Below are positions 52,473-61,281 of a DNA stretch of 64,000 nt, in pieces. The stretch comes from Chryseobacterium cheonjiense. Its GTDB lineage: Bacteria; Bacteroidota; Bacteroidia; Flavobacteriales; Weeksellaceae. The notes beneath the pieces were generated by a model that searched no databases, was not told the origin of the DNA, and saw nothing but the letters and a program-made list of their open reading frames with translations. Location of the stretch: positions 2,230,502-2,294,501 of the forward strand of contig NZ_JABBGF010000001.1 in assembly GCF_012927265.1 (NCBI RefSeq), in the 5' to 3' direction. Within the stretch, counting starts at the first letter, position 1. Every line of letters begins with the position of its first letter. The position numbers were made by a program, and so were the translations under genes.

Positions 52473-55094
52473 TTATCCTTCATATACACTTATCTGCACA
52501 AGATCACTGGCAAACGCCCCGCTAATACTATCAATAACTGTCAGTTTAAATTCATACTCTCCGATGACGACGTTTTGTACCGTTAAAGAAGGTGTATTAA
52601 TATTCGTGAGACTTACTATCGGCCCGGCCGTTTGTTCCCATGAATAGTAGAGAATTGCTGCTCCTGAACCTGTTCCGTTCAGAACAAAAGAGTTTTTAGA
52701 GAACGGGAATCTCTGGAATTCACCGGCATATGCTGTTATAGAAGGTACGCTTCCTTCACAGCAATTTCCTTTCGGGAATGAGATATCATTAATTACCGTA
52801 ACAGGACCATTATACCAATCTCTGATTACTATGGTCTGCGTACATCCGTTACCATTCACATTCGCAGTTATCACAGGAATTGCAGAAGGATTCAGATCGT
52901 AGTACGTATAGCTGATATTTCCTTCACCATCCGGTTTCAGATTAACAAAACTACCGTTCTGCCAGAAATCCCAAGTATAATCATAAGTTGTAAAGTTTTG
53001 TCCGGAAACCTTAAAGTTCACTTTTGTTGCGTTTGAAGCTCCGACCGGATAAACTACTGAAGCCACCTCTATATGTACATCAGATTCTTTTATTACTTTA
53101 ATGGTACAGCTTGTAGGTTTTCCATTAACGGTAAAAGCAATTGTCTGCCCATATAATTCAGGACTTACCTTTACCGGATTAAAAACGTACTGTCCGTCAA
53201 CTATTTCCACACCTCCCTTTAATCCTGCGGCAACGACTGCCTTTACTTCTCCGTTCATCGGGTATACAGTAAATGGTATAGAGCCCGCTTTGGCACAAAT
53301 AACAGTATTGGGAAGGCTTAATTTAATATCAACTTTCGGGGTGCAACAGATGTAAGGCAGTGAAAAATCTGCAAAAACCACAGGATTTTCCGAAGACTCA
53401 TAAACAATGATAAAAGTACCTCCTCGCTGCACACCTCGTCTATGCTCCAATCCCGGATGCTTTTCTACATATTCATTAAAGTATGCTTTAAACATATCTT
53501 TATTATCCACCAGTTCTTCCAGAGACAGAATCATCACATCAAATCCCAGCTGTTTTTCATCCTTAATCTGATTGAGAAGCTTAAAAACCTTCTGATAATC
53601 CATTCCCTGATGGCCTTCAATATTATAGAATGAGTTTCTGTCTATATTAAATTGTAAAGGCTGCAGAATCTGTTCATCCGGCGACAGCCAATTGTTGTAT
53701 GCTAAATTATCTCTGTATGACCGGTTGCCTGTTTTGTCAAAATTCCACGTCTTCAGAAATTCGTCACTTATGTTGTAATAAAAAGGAACCGCTTTGTTAC
53801 TGAGAGGATTTAATGCCTGGGACGGGGTAATTTTTATTTGCGTACTGCCGTTATCAGCAACCGTAAAGTTTCTGAAATTCTGTACCTGCTGAAGAAAACA
53901 GCTGATCAGCAATCTTACTCTCTGCGTTGTTTTTTCTTCATCTAAAACTGATGAATTATAAAACTGATGTCTTGAAAAATCCAGCTGTCTGTCAGAAATC
54001 AATTTCCCCAGCATGATATGTTTTGGGAAAGAATCAAGATCCGGAAGGTTTACCGTAAATGCTTTTGGCAGTAATTTTATCACTTCACAATAGGTATCTG
54101 CTAAATCTTTTACGACATCATAGGCATACTGAAAACCTGCTTTCTGAGCAAGAAAGCTTTCCAGTGTATTTCTGAAGCCCTGATAATACGCAGTCGGAAG
54201 TCCTATTAACTGGGCAATAGCATTGATTTTCTCAAAAATAACTTTACCATATTCATTGTTTTCCAAAACATCGGAATACAGATCTTTTATATCGTCAGAC
54301 GAAAAAGATGCATCAGTACCCTGTTCTGCAATAAGCTTTTCTACAATAACACGCTCCTGCTTTCCATATTTCAGGATATCTTCTATAAACAGAGGATGAG
54401 GTTGAATACGATCCATCGGAGCTGGTTTGAGTTCACCGCTAACCGGATCTTTTACAAGAACATCTTCTCCAAGAATATTCATGATTCCATCTGCCGTAGT
54501 TACTAATACTTTGAGATTGCGGATCTGCTGAACCCCATGGTTGTCACAGTCGACTCCTCTGCAGGGGTTAACTTCTTTTTCGTAGCTTTCAAGATATAGC
54601 AGGAGATATTTATCCTGTATATTGCCAAGAGTATTTATGGGCTGAAAATCCAGATCCGCTTCCTTAGCAGTGGCAAGTTCCCAAAGTTCAACCTGTTTAC
54701 CGAGACCGTTATCTTCGCGAAAGGGCTCGTATTTCACCCTGAAGTCGTCATACACTTTGAAATGTGTATATTCTTTATTTTGTATATCAATGGTTTTGAG
54801 GTCACTTACATACAAATCTTCACTTACCTTGTTCGTATTGTTCAGGGTAAGCAGATCACCGTCGGTGGTTACCGCCACACCCTGAGAGAGCCGTATACTG
54901 CTCAGGAGTTTATCGGTATAAATAAGTTCGGGTTTAAAGCCGCATACAATACCTACTCCCTGAAGCATTACTCTGGATAAACGATCCTGATCTTCAAAAA
55001 AATCTAAAAACTCGTTAAACTGCGTATGCTTTACGTACTGCCCTTTACTGAATTTACGGTACTGGATTGATATATTATTTAATTGATTATTCAT
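52473..55094 (-). CDS. eCIS baseplate-associated protein with C-terminal PKD-like domain (873 aa)
   Basis: Paralogue of the 1,079-residue protein: ISIQYRKFSKGQYVKHTQFN and FLDFFEDQDRLSRVMLQGVG match TTQYRKFNENQALTEGQLNE and FIDYFEDQDRMSRTRLSGVG. An N-terminal to central region of about 600 residues is shared. The last 300 residues are Ig/PKD-like beta domains (SLPNTVICAKAGSIPFTVYP; LNGTGSGAAILYYSWEQTAG ending SVYEG). It probably forms a spoke or surface extension of the baseplate. Start ATG at 55094, with 120 bp to the upstream gene. Confidence 0.82.
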   Translation of the reverse strand: MNNQLNNISIQYRKFSKGQYVKHTQFNEFLDFFEDQDRLSRVMLQGVGIVCGFKPELIYTDKLLSSIRLSQGVAVTTDGDLLTLNNTNKVSEDLYVSDLKTIDIQNKEYTHFKVYDDFRVKYEPFREDNGLGKQVELWELATAKEADLDFQPINTLGNIQDKYLLLYLESYEKEVNPCRGVDCDNHGVQQIRNLKVLVTTADGIMNILGEDVLVKDPVSGELKPAPMDRIQPHPLFIEDILKYGKQERVIVEKLIAEQGTDASFSSDDIKDLYSDVLENNEYGKVIFEKINAIAQLIGLPTAYYQGFRNTLESFLAQKAGFQYAYDVVKDLADTYCEVIKLLPKAFTVNLPDLDSFPKHIMLGKLISDRQLDFSRHQFYNSSVLDEEKTTQRVRLLISCFLQQVQNFRNFTVADNGSTQIKITPSQALNPLSNKAVPFYYNISDEFLKTWNFDKTGNRSYRDNLAYNNWLSPDEQILQPLQFNIDRNSFYNIEGHQGMDYQKVFKLLNQIKDEKQLGFDVMILSLEELVDNKDMFKAYFNEYVEKHPGLEHRRGVQRGGTFIIVYESSENPVVFADFSLPYICCTPKVDIKLSLPNTVICAKAGSIPFTVYPMNGEVKAVVAAGLKGGVEIVDGQYVFNPVKVSPELYGQTIAFTVNGKPTSCTIKVIKESDVHIEVASVVYPVGASNATKVNFKVSGQNFTTYDYTWDFWQNGSFVNLKPDGEGNISYTYYDLNPSAIPVITANVNGNGCTQTIVIRDWYNGPVTVINDISFPKGNCCEGSVPSITAYAGEFQRFPFSKNSFVLNGTGSGAAILYYSWEQTAGPIVSLTNINTPSLTVQNVVIGEYEFKLTVIDSISGAFASDLVQISVYEG

Positions 55095-55214
55095 TATTAT
55101 TAATTTTTTAATGATTTTTGAAGAAGTCTTATAAGCTTCCCAGGCAGAAGGTCTCTGCCTGAGAAGTATATAATGATAGAATGTAAGTTCTAAATCTGTG
55201 ATTTCTTAATCATA

Positions 55215-58200
55215 TTAACCTCCACAACCGTTTATAATTGCAGTTCTAATAGCAATTGCATCATAGCTCGGGTTCCATGAACCCCCTGTTCCTTCAGCCA
55301 GTTCTTTCCAGATGTATCTTTCTTGAATCTGATAATTGACCCCGGCTCCCAGAACTATCACTTTGATGGACTTGGACAGACAGATGTTTTTCAGTCTGGT
55401 GATTTCAGCTACGTCAAGGCCGTTGGCAATATCATCGTTACCACCCGGTGTAATATCCGTAATGAGGATTACATACTTAGCTACACCGCTTCTGAATGCT
55501 CCGGCAAAATCGTACTCCACCACTCTGCTCAATGCCATATCCGTAGGTTCAGGGGCTCCGGATCCGTTTCCGATGCTTAAACCGCCCGACGGGTTATTCA
55601 TTTTACCGAGCTGGCTGGTAAATGAGGACTTATTATTATTAGACATTACTTCCATTGCCGTAATCCACTGGAATTTTGAACCGATTCCTGTATTGATAAA
55701 TCTCTGAGCGGCAGGCAGACTTGTGTATGCTGCAGCCGAGCTATAGCTGGAATTGGTTCCGGATGTATTTTCATCCGCCAATACAATACCTAATCTGTAC
55801 GGATTAGTTCCTGATTGTGCCTGAATTGTATCTATGATATTGTTGGCTCCGGTTTTGGCAGCTTCAATCTGACCACCCATACTTCCCGTGTAATCAAATA
55901 TGAAAACAACGTCCATACCCGAATTACATGGAGGCGGACCAATTTTAACGGTAACCGTTGCGATGTTACTGTCTAATTCGCCATCGTTGATATGATAGGT
56001 AAACGAGTCTGAAAGAGTATTGGTTCCGTTGTGGGTATACCTGATTTTACCATCCGGTCTCAACGTTGCTGTTCCGTGTGCCGGCTGCGTATTAATAATA
56101 ACGCTTAACGGTGTATTTCCTAAATCGTAATCGTTATCTTTTACCGCGATATCCACAAATCCTTCGTTTGCTACGGAAACATAGTCGTTTACTGCTACCG
56201 GAGCAGATTTAACCTTAACAAATACCGTAGCGATATTACTGTCATCCTTACCGTCATTAACGCAATACGTGAATGAATCTTCAAGATTGGCCGAACCATC
56301 ATGCGTATAAGTGAATGTGCTGTTGCTGTTTAATACTACCGATCCATAAGCCGGATTTGATTTTTTAATAACTGTTAACGGATTATTGTCTGCATCATAA
56401 TCATTATCCAACACAGCAATTGTTACCGTTTTACCAAGCAGACACGTAGCATTGTCATCTTTAGCAAGAGGCGGAATGTTCGGTTTTTCTTTCGAACAGC
56501 ACAGGTAAGGCAATGAGAAATCTGCAAGAACCTGGTTGCTGGCTTCCGACTGGTAAATTAATACAAAAGTACCTCCGCGTTCTACACCAGCCAAGTGTTC
56601 CAGACCAGACTTCCTGTCTAAAAATTCACTTAAAAGCTCGCTTACCACGTCATCTTTTTTAGGATCCTGCCTTACAACGGTGACGCCATCTCCTTCTTTG
56701 GAAAAATCTGCTTTGTTGAGCAATCTTAATTTTTCGTCGAGTTTGGAAATATTGAAGAGTGTAGTTTGTGAATCGGCTTTCTGTTTGCTGATGTCACTTG
56801 AAATCGATACCAACTGCTTTCTTAAATCATCAATTGATACGGTTTCCTTGCCCGGTTCAACCGGTGTTTCACCTTTTTGTAAAACCAGAGCGATCACGTC
56901 AAAAGCCAGTCCGTACTGAGCTTTAAGATCGTTGATGTTCTGCAGCGCCGTTTTATAAGGCATGCCGAGATGGCCTTCGATTCTGTAAAAATCATTGTCA
57001 TCAATATTGTAATTCAAAGGGTTCTGAATAAAGTCTTCTCCCGCAAGATTGGCTGTATGATAACTTAAATTGTAAGTTTCCCGGTCTGTTTTTGTTTTTT
57101 CATAATTCCATTTATTCAATAATACTCTGTCTACATTATAATAATACGGAATAGCTTTATCACCTAATCTTACAAACTGATTGGAAGGAGTGATTTTAAC
57201 AGGTCCAATATAAGACTGGAATCCGTTGATTTTCTGCACAAAACGATTGGCTAGCATTACCACTCTTTCATAATTTTCATCATCTGCCGTAGTAACCGGA
57301 GCATGATAAAAACCGTGACGGTAAAGCGTATTTTCGCCTAATCCGATTGTTGCTCCTACCCGACCCAGCATGAGGTGTTTCGGAAATGAATTTATGCTTG
57401 GACAGCATTCTGCATTAAGATGAAGAATCAGCCCTTTTATTTCATTGTAAGTATCAATTAAATCTTTCAGTAAATCATACCGGTATTGATAATCATCCAG
57501 CCTTAATGTACCTATAGGGTATAATAAAGAATTCAGTTTATCAAGGAGATTCTGGCCACCAAAGTTGAGTCCTATATTAAAAGCACCGGCGATTGCATTA
57601 AAACCATTGCTTAACTGTGTAACAGGAGTTAAGGCATTCTGAAATCTGGTTTTTAAATCTGCTGCTCTTGCGATATTTTTATCGAGAATAACTCTTTTAG
57701 CTTCTAATTTAGGCAACTGATCAAACAGCACCTGGTAAGTATTATGCGCTTTATAGATAGTGTCTTTTGCATCCCCCGAAGAGAAAAGATCGAGAACCGA
57801 TTCCGAATCTGCCAAAAGCACTTTAAGATCAGACACCTGCTCGGCACCGTTATGGTCGCAATCTGCATCCTGACAAGGTGTTTCATCATTAGAATAACTT
57901 TCTAAGTAAAGAATAATCACCTTATTGCTGATGGCAGCTCCCAATTCTTTTATATTTTTAAACCCATTTCCGGCCGGAAGCTTATCATATTCATCCTGTG
58001 TGATTAATTCCAGAAGAGGTATTTGCTGGCCGCCGATCCGGAAGTGTTTGTATTCAACCTGATCAGTATAATTCCTGAAATATTTATAGCTATTGGCATC
58101 AAAATTTACGGTAACCTCTGAAGAGGCGCTTCCTTTTTTACGCAAGGTGATCATATCCCCGTCTGTAGTGACCCCGACACCCTGTGTGATCACAACGCCG

Positions 58201-58454
58201 TCATAATCTACAAGATCCAGCTTCTGGATCTGCGAAAGTTCTTCCATAGAAAGTTCTGCACGGGGAATTGAAATGGGAGCAAGATAGACCGATTCGAAAC
58301 CACAAGCCAGTCCTACACCGCTTAACCGGGTTCTTGACATCCTGTCCTGATCTTCAAAATAATCTATAAATTCGTTTAATTGCCCCTCAGTTAACGCCTG
58401 ATTTTCGTTGAACTTTCTATATTGGGTTGTTACGTTATCTAATTTGGTATTCAT
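55215..58454 (-). CDS. eCIS baseplate-associated protein with Ig repeats and a C-terminal vWA domain (1,079 aa)
   Basis: Residues 1-650 are the region shared with the 873-residue paralogue. About 660-845 hold two cadherin/VCBS-type Ig repeats (VLDNDYDADNNPLTVI, KDNDYDLGNTPLSVI, each with a FTYHINDGxxDSNIATV end). From about 847 a von Willebrand A domain follows: DVVFIFDYTGSMGGQIEAAK, a MIDAS with D-x-T-G-S, then TDMALSRVVEYDF and YVILITDITPGGNDD. vWA domains bind protein or matrix ligands through a metal. On an injection particle this would be an adhesive surface arm. It starts 14 bp after the baseplate gene stop upstream. Confidence 0.86.
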   Translation of the reverse strand: MNTKLDNVTTQYRKFNENQALTEGQLNEFIDYFEDQDRMSRTRLSGVGLACGFESVYLAPISIPRAELSMEELSQIQKLDLVDYDGVVITQGVGVTTDGDMITLRKKGSASSEVTVNFDANSYKYFRNYTDQVEYKHFRIGGQQIPLLELITQDEYDKLPAGNGFKNIKELGAAISNKVIILYLESYSNDETPCQDADCDHNGAEQVSDLKVLLADSESVLDLFSSGDAKDTIYKAHNTYQVLFDQLPKLEAKRVILDKNIARAADLKTRFQNALTPVTQLSNGFNAIAGAFNIGLNFGGQNLLDKLNSLLYPIGTLRLDDYQYRYDLLKDLIDTYNEIKGLILHLNAECCPSINSFPKHLMLGRVGATIGLGENTLYRHGFYHAPVTTADDENYERVVMLANRFVQKINGFQSYIGPVKITPSNQFVRLGDKAIPYYYNVDRVLLNKWNYEKTKTDRETYNLSYHTANLAGEDFIQNPLNYNIDDNDFYRIEGHLGMPYKTALQNINDLKAQYGLAFDVIALVLQKGETPVEPGKETVSIDDLRKQLVSISSDISKQKADSQTTLFNISKLDEKLRLLNKADFSKEGDGVTVVRQDPKKDDVVSELLSEFLDRKSGLEHLAGVERGGTFVLIYQSEASNQVLADFSLPYLCCSKEKPNIPPLAKDDNATCLLGKTVTIAVLDNDYDADNNPLTVIKKSNPAYGSVVLNSNSTFTYTHDGSANLEDSFTYCVNDGKDDSNIATVFVKVKSAPVAVNDYVSVANEGFVDIAVKDNDYDLGNTPLSVIINTQPAHGTATLRPDGKIRYTHNGTNTLSDSFTYHINDGELDSNIATVTVKIGPPPCNSGMDVVFIFDYTGSMGGQIEAAKTGANNIIDTIQAQSGTNPYRLGIVLADENTSGTNSSYSSAAAYTSLPAAQRFINTGIGSKFQWITAMEVMSNNNKSSFTSQLGKMNNPSGGLSIGNGSGAPEPTDMALSRVVEYDFAGAFRSGVAKYVILITDITPGGNDDIANGLDVAEITRLKNICLSKSIKVIVLGAGVNYQIQERYIWKELAEGTGGSWNPSYDAIAIRTAIINGCGG

Positions 58455-58467
58455 TGTTTATCAATTT

Positions 58468-61257
58468 TTATATGTTTGATTGTCCTAGTATGATTTTTCC
58501 GTCTAAACTGTCGTTATCATCTTTTGCACAGTCCAGAAGTCTTCCCGGCCTGTAGATATTATTCAGGTTGGTAAGAGCAATCAGCAGTTTGTGGATGCTT
58601 TCCCCTAAATTCACTGTGTTATTTTGAGCTTTATCCAAAAGATATTGTTTAAAAGCCACTTCAAATTCAGAGAGATCACTTTTTGCCGTCTGCGTTTCCG
58701 TGAAACGGTCTCCCACCCAACAGATTTTTGCTAATACATGAGCCGGAATTTCCTGTCTGATAACGGTTTCCGCATAGCGTCTGAAATCAGGGTCCTGGAA
58801 GCGGTATGCATATCCCGGAAGCACTACGCTTACCCGATAAGAATAAGGATCGAATACATCTGTTTCACATTCTTCTTCACAGGAATGCATGAAGGTTTCG
58901 GAATATTCTACCGGATCTTCAGCTGAAGCACTTTCGGCATCGTACATTATTTTAAATGTGCTTTCTATTTCCATACACCCGATGCCGCCCATCTGCTTAT
59001 AATCTCTAACGCTGGGTTTTAATAAGAGATGCTCAACAAGGAAAATACCTTCTTCCGTAAAATCATATCTGAAATATTTTACCGTCTCCCTGATTCCGGT
59101 TTTCAATGCATTAAGATTAGGGTATGGGTTGGTTCTTTTGTGAGTAGCAATTACATTTTTCTCAGGAGAATCATCCACGACATCAAAATAATAATTACCT
59201 CCGCCGGAAAATCTGATGTTCATGTTACCGATGAAGCATTTATTATCTTCGCATGATCCTAAATCTTCCAGTGCGTTTTCAAGGTCTTCTTCATCAATCT
59301 GAATAATCTGATAGATTGCTTCATTCAGGTTTTTGGTAGCCGCATATTCAATCTCATAGCTTTTCACGGATGATAGAATAATATTGCCTATGGCATCTTT
59401 TATTTTCCATGTAAAAGTTTCTTTATTGCCATTTACTGTTTTGGTAATCAATACCGGTGACTGGGATAGATTTCTTTGAGTATAGTCTTTAATTCCCAAT
59501 AAACGGGCGATCCTTTTCTGTGCACCTGAAATATTGGCTGTATTCCAGATATCTGAATCCGAAAATAAAGTATAATTGTAACCTGATCCTCGGTTTTTGC
59601 TTAATGAAGCATATTCATTAAGGAAATTTTGTTTGTTGTTCAGGACAATTTCATCAGCAGATTTCCCATATAATGATTTCATTAAAAAAGTATAGTCACT
59701 GAAGGTCTCTGCAAATCGGGAAATCAAGTGATCCAGGATTTCGTTACGGCGTTCTACGCTGTTGTCGAGTTCTTCATACAGAACATCGGTAAGCTCGTCA
59801 TCATTTCCTGTGGGATACCCGGAAACCAGTTCTTCAAATCCTTTAATATTTTTAAGGGCTTGTGTGAAAAACGTCCTTTTTAAATCTCCGTTTACGCTTA
59901 ATACTTCCTTTACTTTTTCAAGGTGTTTAAAATAACCGGCAAGAATCTGGTCAAAAAACAACAGATATGCCTTCATTTGTTTTGCGAGTGCTTCTCTTTC
60001 CGGAGTTCTGTTTCCTATGATTCCTGAAGTTCCGACTCCGTAGGTATCCGGAAACTCATTGAGAATAGTAGCATATTCTGCCACATCATAGGATGTTCCG
60101 CGAGGTAAAGCCAGTTCTTTGTTCTGTCTGGCATCTTCTCTCAGTACTTCTTCTTCTCTTTTAAGAGTCTGCAGGTATTCCTGAACTTTTTGGTCGTTGA
60201 TATTTAAAGGAAGGGTACCTTTACTGTAACTGAATGAACTCAGTTCGCAAAGTTCCGGCTTTCTTCCTTTTTCGATGCAGATCAGCCAGTCGTTACTTTG
60301 TTTTATAATGCTGTCACAGCCTGCAATGGAAATTTCATGTATTTCTTTTACCCCATCAACTTTCATGATTTCGCTGACGATATCAGAAAGGCGTACTTCT
60401 GTTCTCAGCTGGCTGTTTTTCAGTTCTTCGGTATCAATAAAACCGTTTTCCAAAAGCGGGCCTTCAAAAATCTGATCCGTGGTAAGACCTTTATCCAGCA
60501 TTTGTTTTAATGAATAAAAATGCACTTCCGGAGAGAGATAATTATTAATGGCTTTCAATACTTTAGCATGCACCAGCTCTTCATCGGCTTTATTGACCAA
60601 TCCGATACGGGCACACACAGCCACTTTCTGAATTTCAACTTCTTTAATTTCGGCCAGATCTTCGCAAAGGCTTCTATTGGCGTGGTAACGGTCTAAAATC
60701 TGAAGGTTAACCCCAATTTTTCCGCATCCGTTATTTTCGTCGTTAACATCCTCGGCGTAGTCTACATACAAATCATAGAGCCCTTTTATATCAAAACTTT
60801 GTACTTTATCTCCGATAGGCTTAAAGTCTAAATTGCCGGTTTTGCAATCGACATATAATTTTTCATTATTGGGAACGAGCCAACAGTTTCTGATGGGTCT
60901 TTTGTGACCGGATGTAAAGCTGATGTCTAAAAAGAGTTTTCTGTAATCAAGTTCGGTTAAAGGTTTTGAAGGCAGAATTTCCGTGGCTTTTAAAAACTGT
61001 GACTGAATATCTTTATCGGGATCTTCAGCGGTAAGGATATCCTCCATGTTGAGGTTTACCCTCATCCCAAGATCGGTGATGGCATAGCTTAAAACCTCCA
61101 GCGTTGTAATCCCCGGATCGTGAGAGTTGTAATCTGTCCAAAGCTTCCCTCCCAATTTCTCTATGTATTCAATACCTGTTCTGCGCAGAAAGTGAAAATC
61201 GGTCTGATCCCCGGTTTCTACATTTTTCGGTATGCTGATGTGCTTATTTTCTGACAT
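58468..61257 (-). CDS. eCIS baseplate protein (Afp12-like, 929 aa)
   Basis: Large baseplate component. The N-terminus has RRTGIEYIEKLGGKLWTDYN followed by SHDPGITTLEVLSYAITDLG; the W-x-DYN-x-HDPG-x-TLE signature is shared by J-like baseplate proteins of eCIS and phages. A long central alpha/beta region follows and a C-terminus with FRRYAETVIRQEIPAHVLAK, where the APAHV-like segment is typical of the end of such proteins. The 24-bp gap to the upstream gene and 13 bp to the next gene show tight co-transcription. It assembles the baseplate wedge next to the Afp11-like protein. Confidence 0.85.
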   Translation of the reverse strand: MSENKHISIPKNVETGDQTDFHFLRRTGIEYIEKLGGKLWTDYNSHDPGITTLEVLSYAITDLGMRVNLNMEDILTAEDPDKDIQSQFLKATEILPSKPLTELDYRKLFLDISFTSGHKRPIRNCWLVPNNEKLYVDCKTGNLDFKPIGDKVQSFDIKGLYDLYVDYAEDVNDENNGCGKIGVNLQILDRYHANRSLCEDLAEIKEVEIQKVAVCARIGLVNKADEELVHAKVLKAINNYLSPEVHFYSLKQMLDKGLTTDQIFEGPLLENGFIDTEELKNSQLRTEVRLSDIVSEIMKVDGVKEIHEISIAGCDSIIKQSNDWLICIEKGRKPELCELSSFSYSKGTLPLNINDQKVQEYLQTLKREEEVLREDARQNKELALPRGTSYDVAEYATILNEFPDTYGVGTSGIIGNRTPEREALAKQMKAYLLFFDQILAGYFKHLEKVKEVLSVNGDLKRTFFTQALKNIKGFEELVSGYPTGNDDELTDVLYEELDNSVERRNEILDHLISRFAETFSDYTFLMKSLYGKSADEIVLNNKQNFLNEYASLSKNRGSGYNYTLFSDSDIWNTANISGAQKRIARLLGIKDYTQRNLSQSPVLITKTVNGNKETFTWKIKDAIGNIILSSVKSYEIEYAATKNLNEAIYQIIQIDEEDLENALEDLGSCEDNKCFIGNMNIRFSGGGNYYFDVVDDSPEKNVIATHKRTNPYPNLNALKTGIRETVKYFRYDFTEEGIFLVEHLLLKPSVRDYKQMGGIGCMEIESTFKIMYDAESASAEDPVEYSETFMHSCEEECETDVFDPYSYRVSVVLPGYAYRFQDPDFRRYAETVIRQEIPAHVLAKICWVGDRFTETQTAKSDLSEFEVAFKQYLLDKAQNNTVNLGESIHKLLIALTNLNNIYRPGRLLDCAKDDNDSLDGKIILGQSNI

Positions 61258-61281
61258 GGTTATGTTTCTTCTTATTTATTA

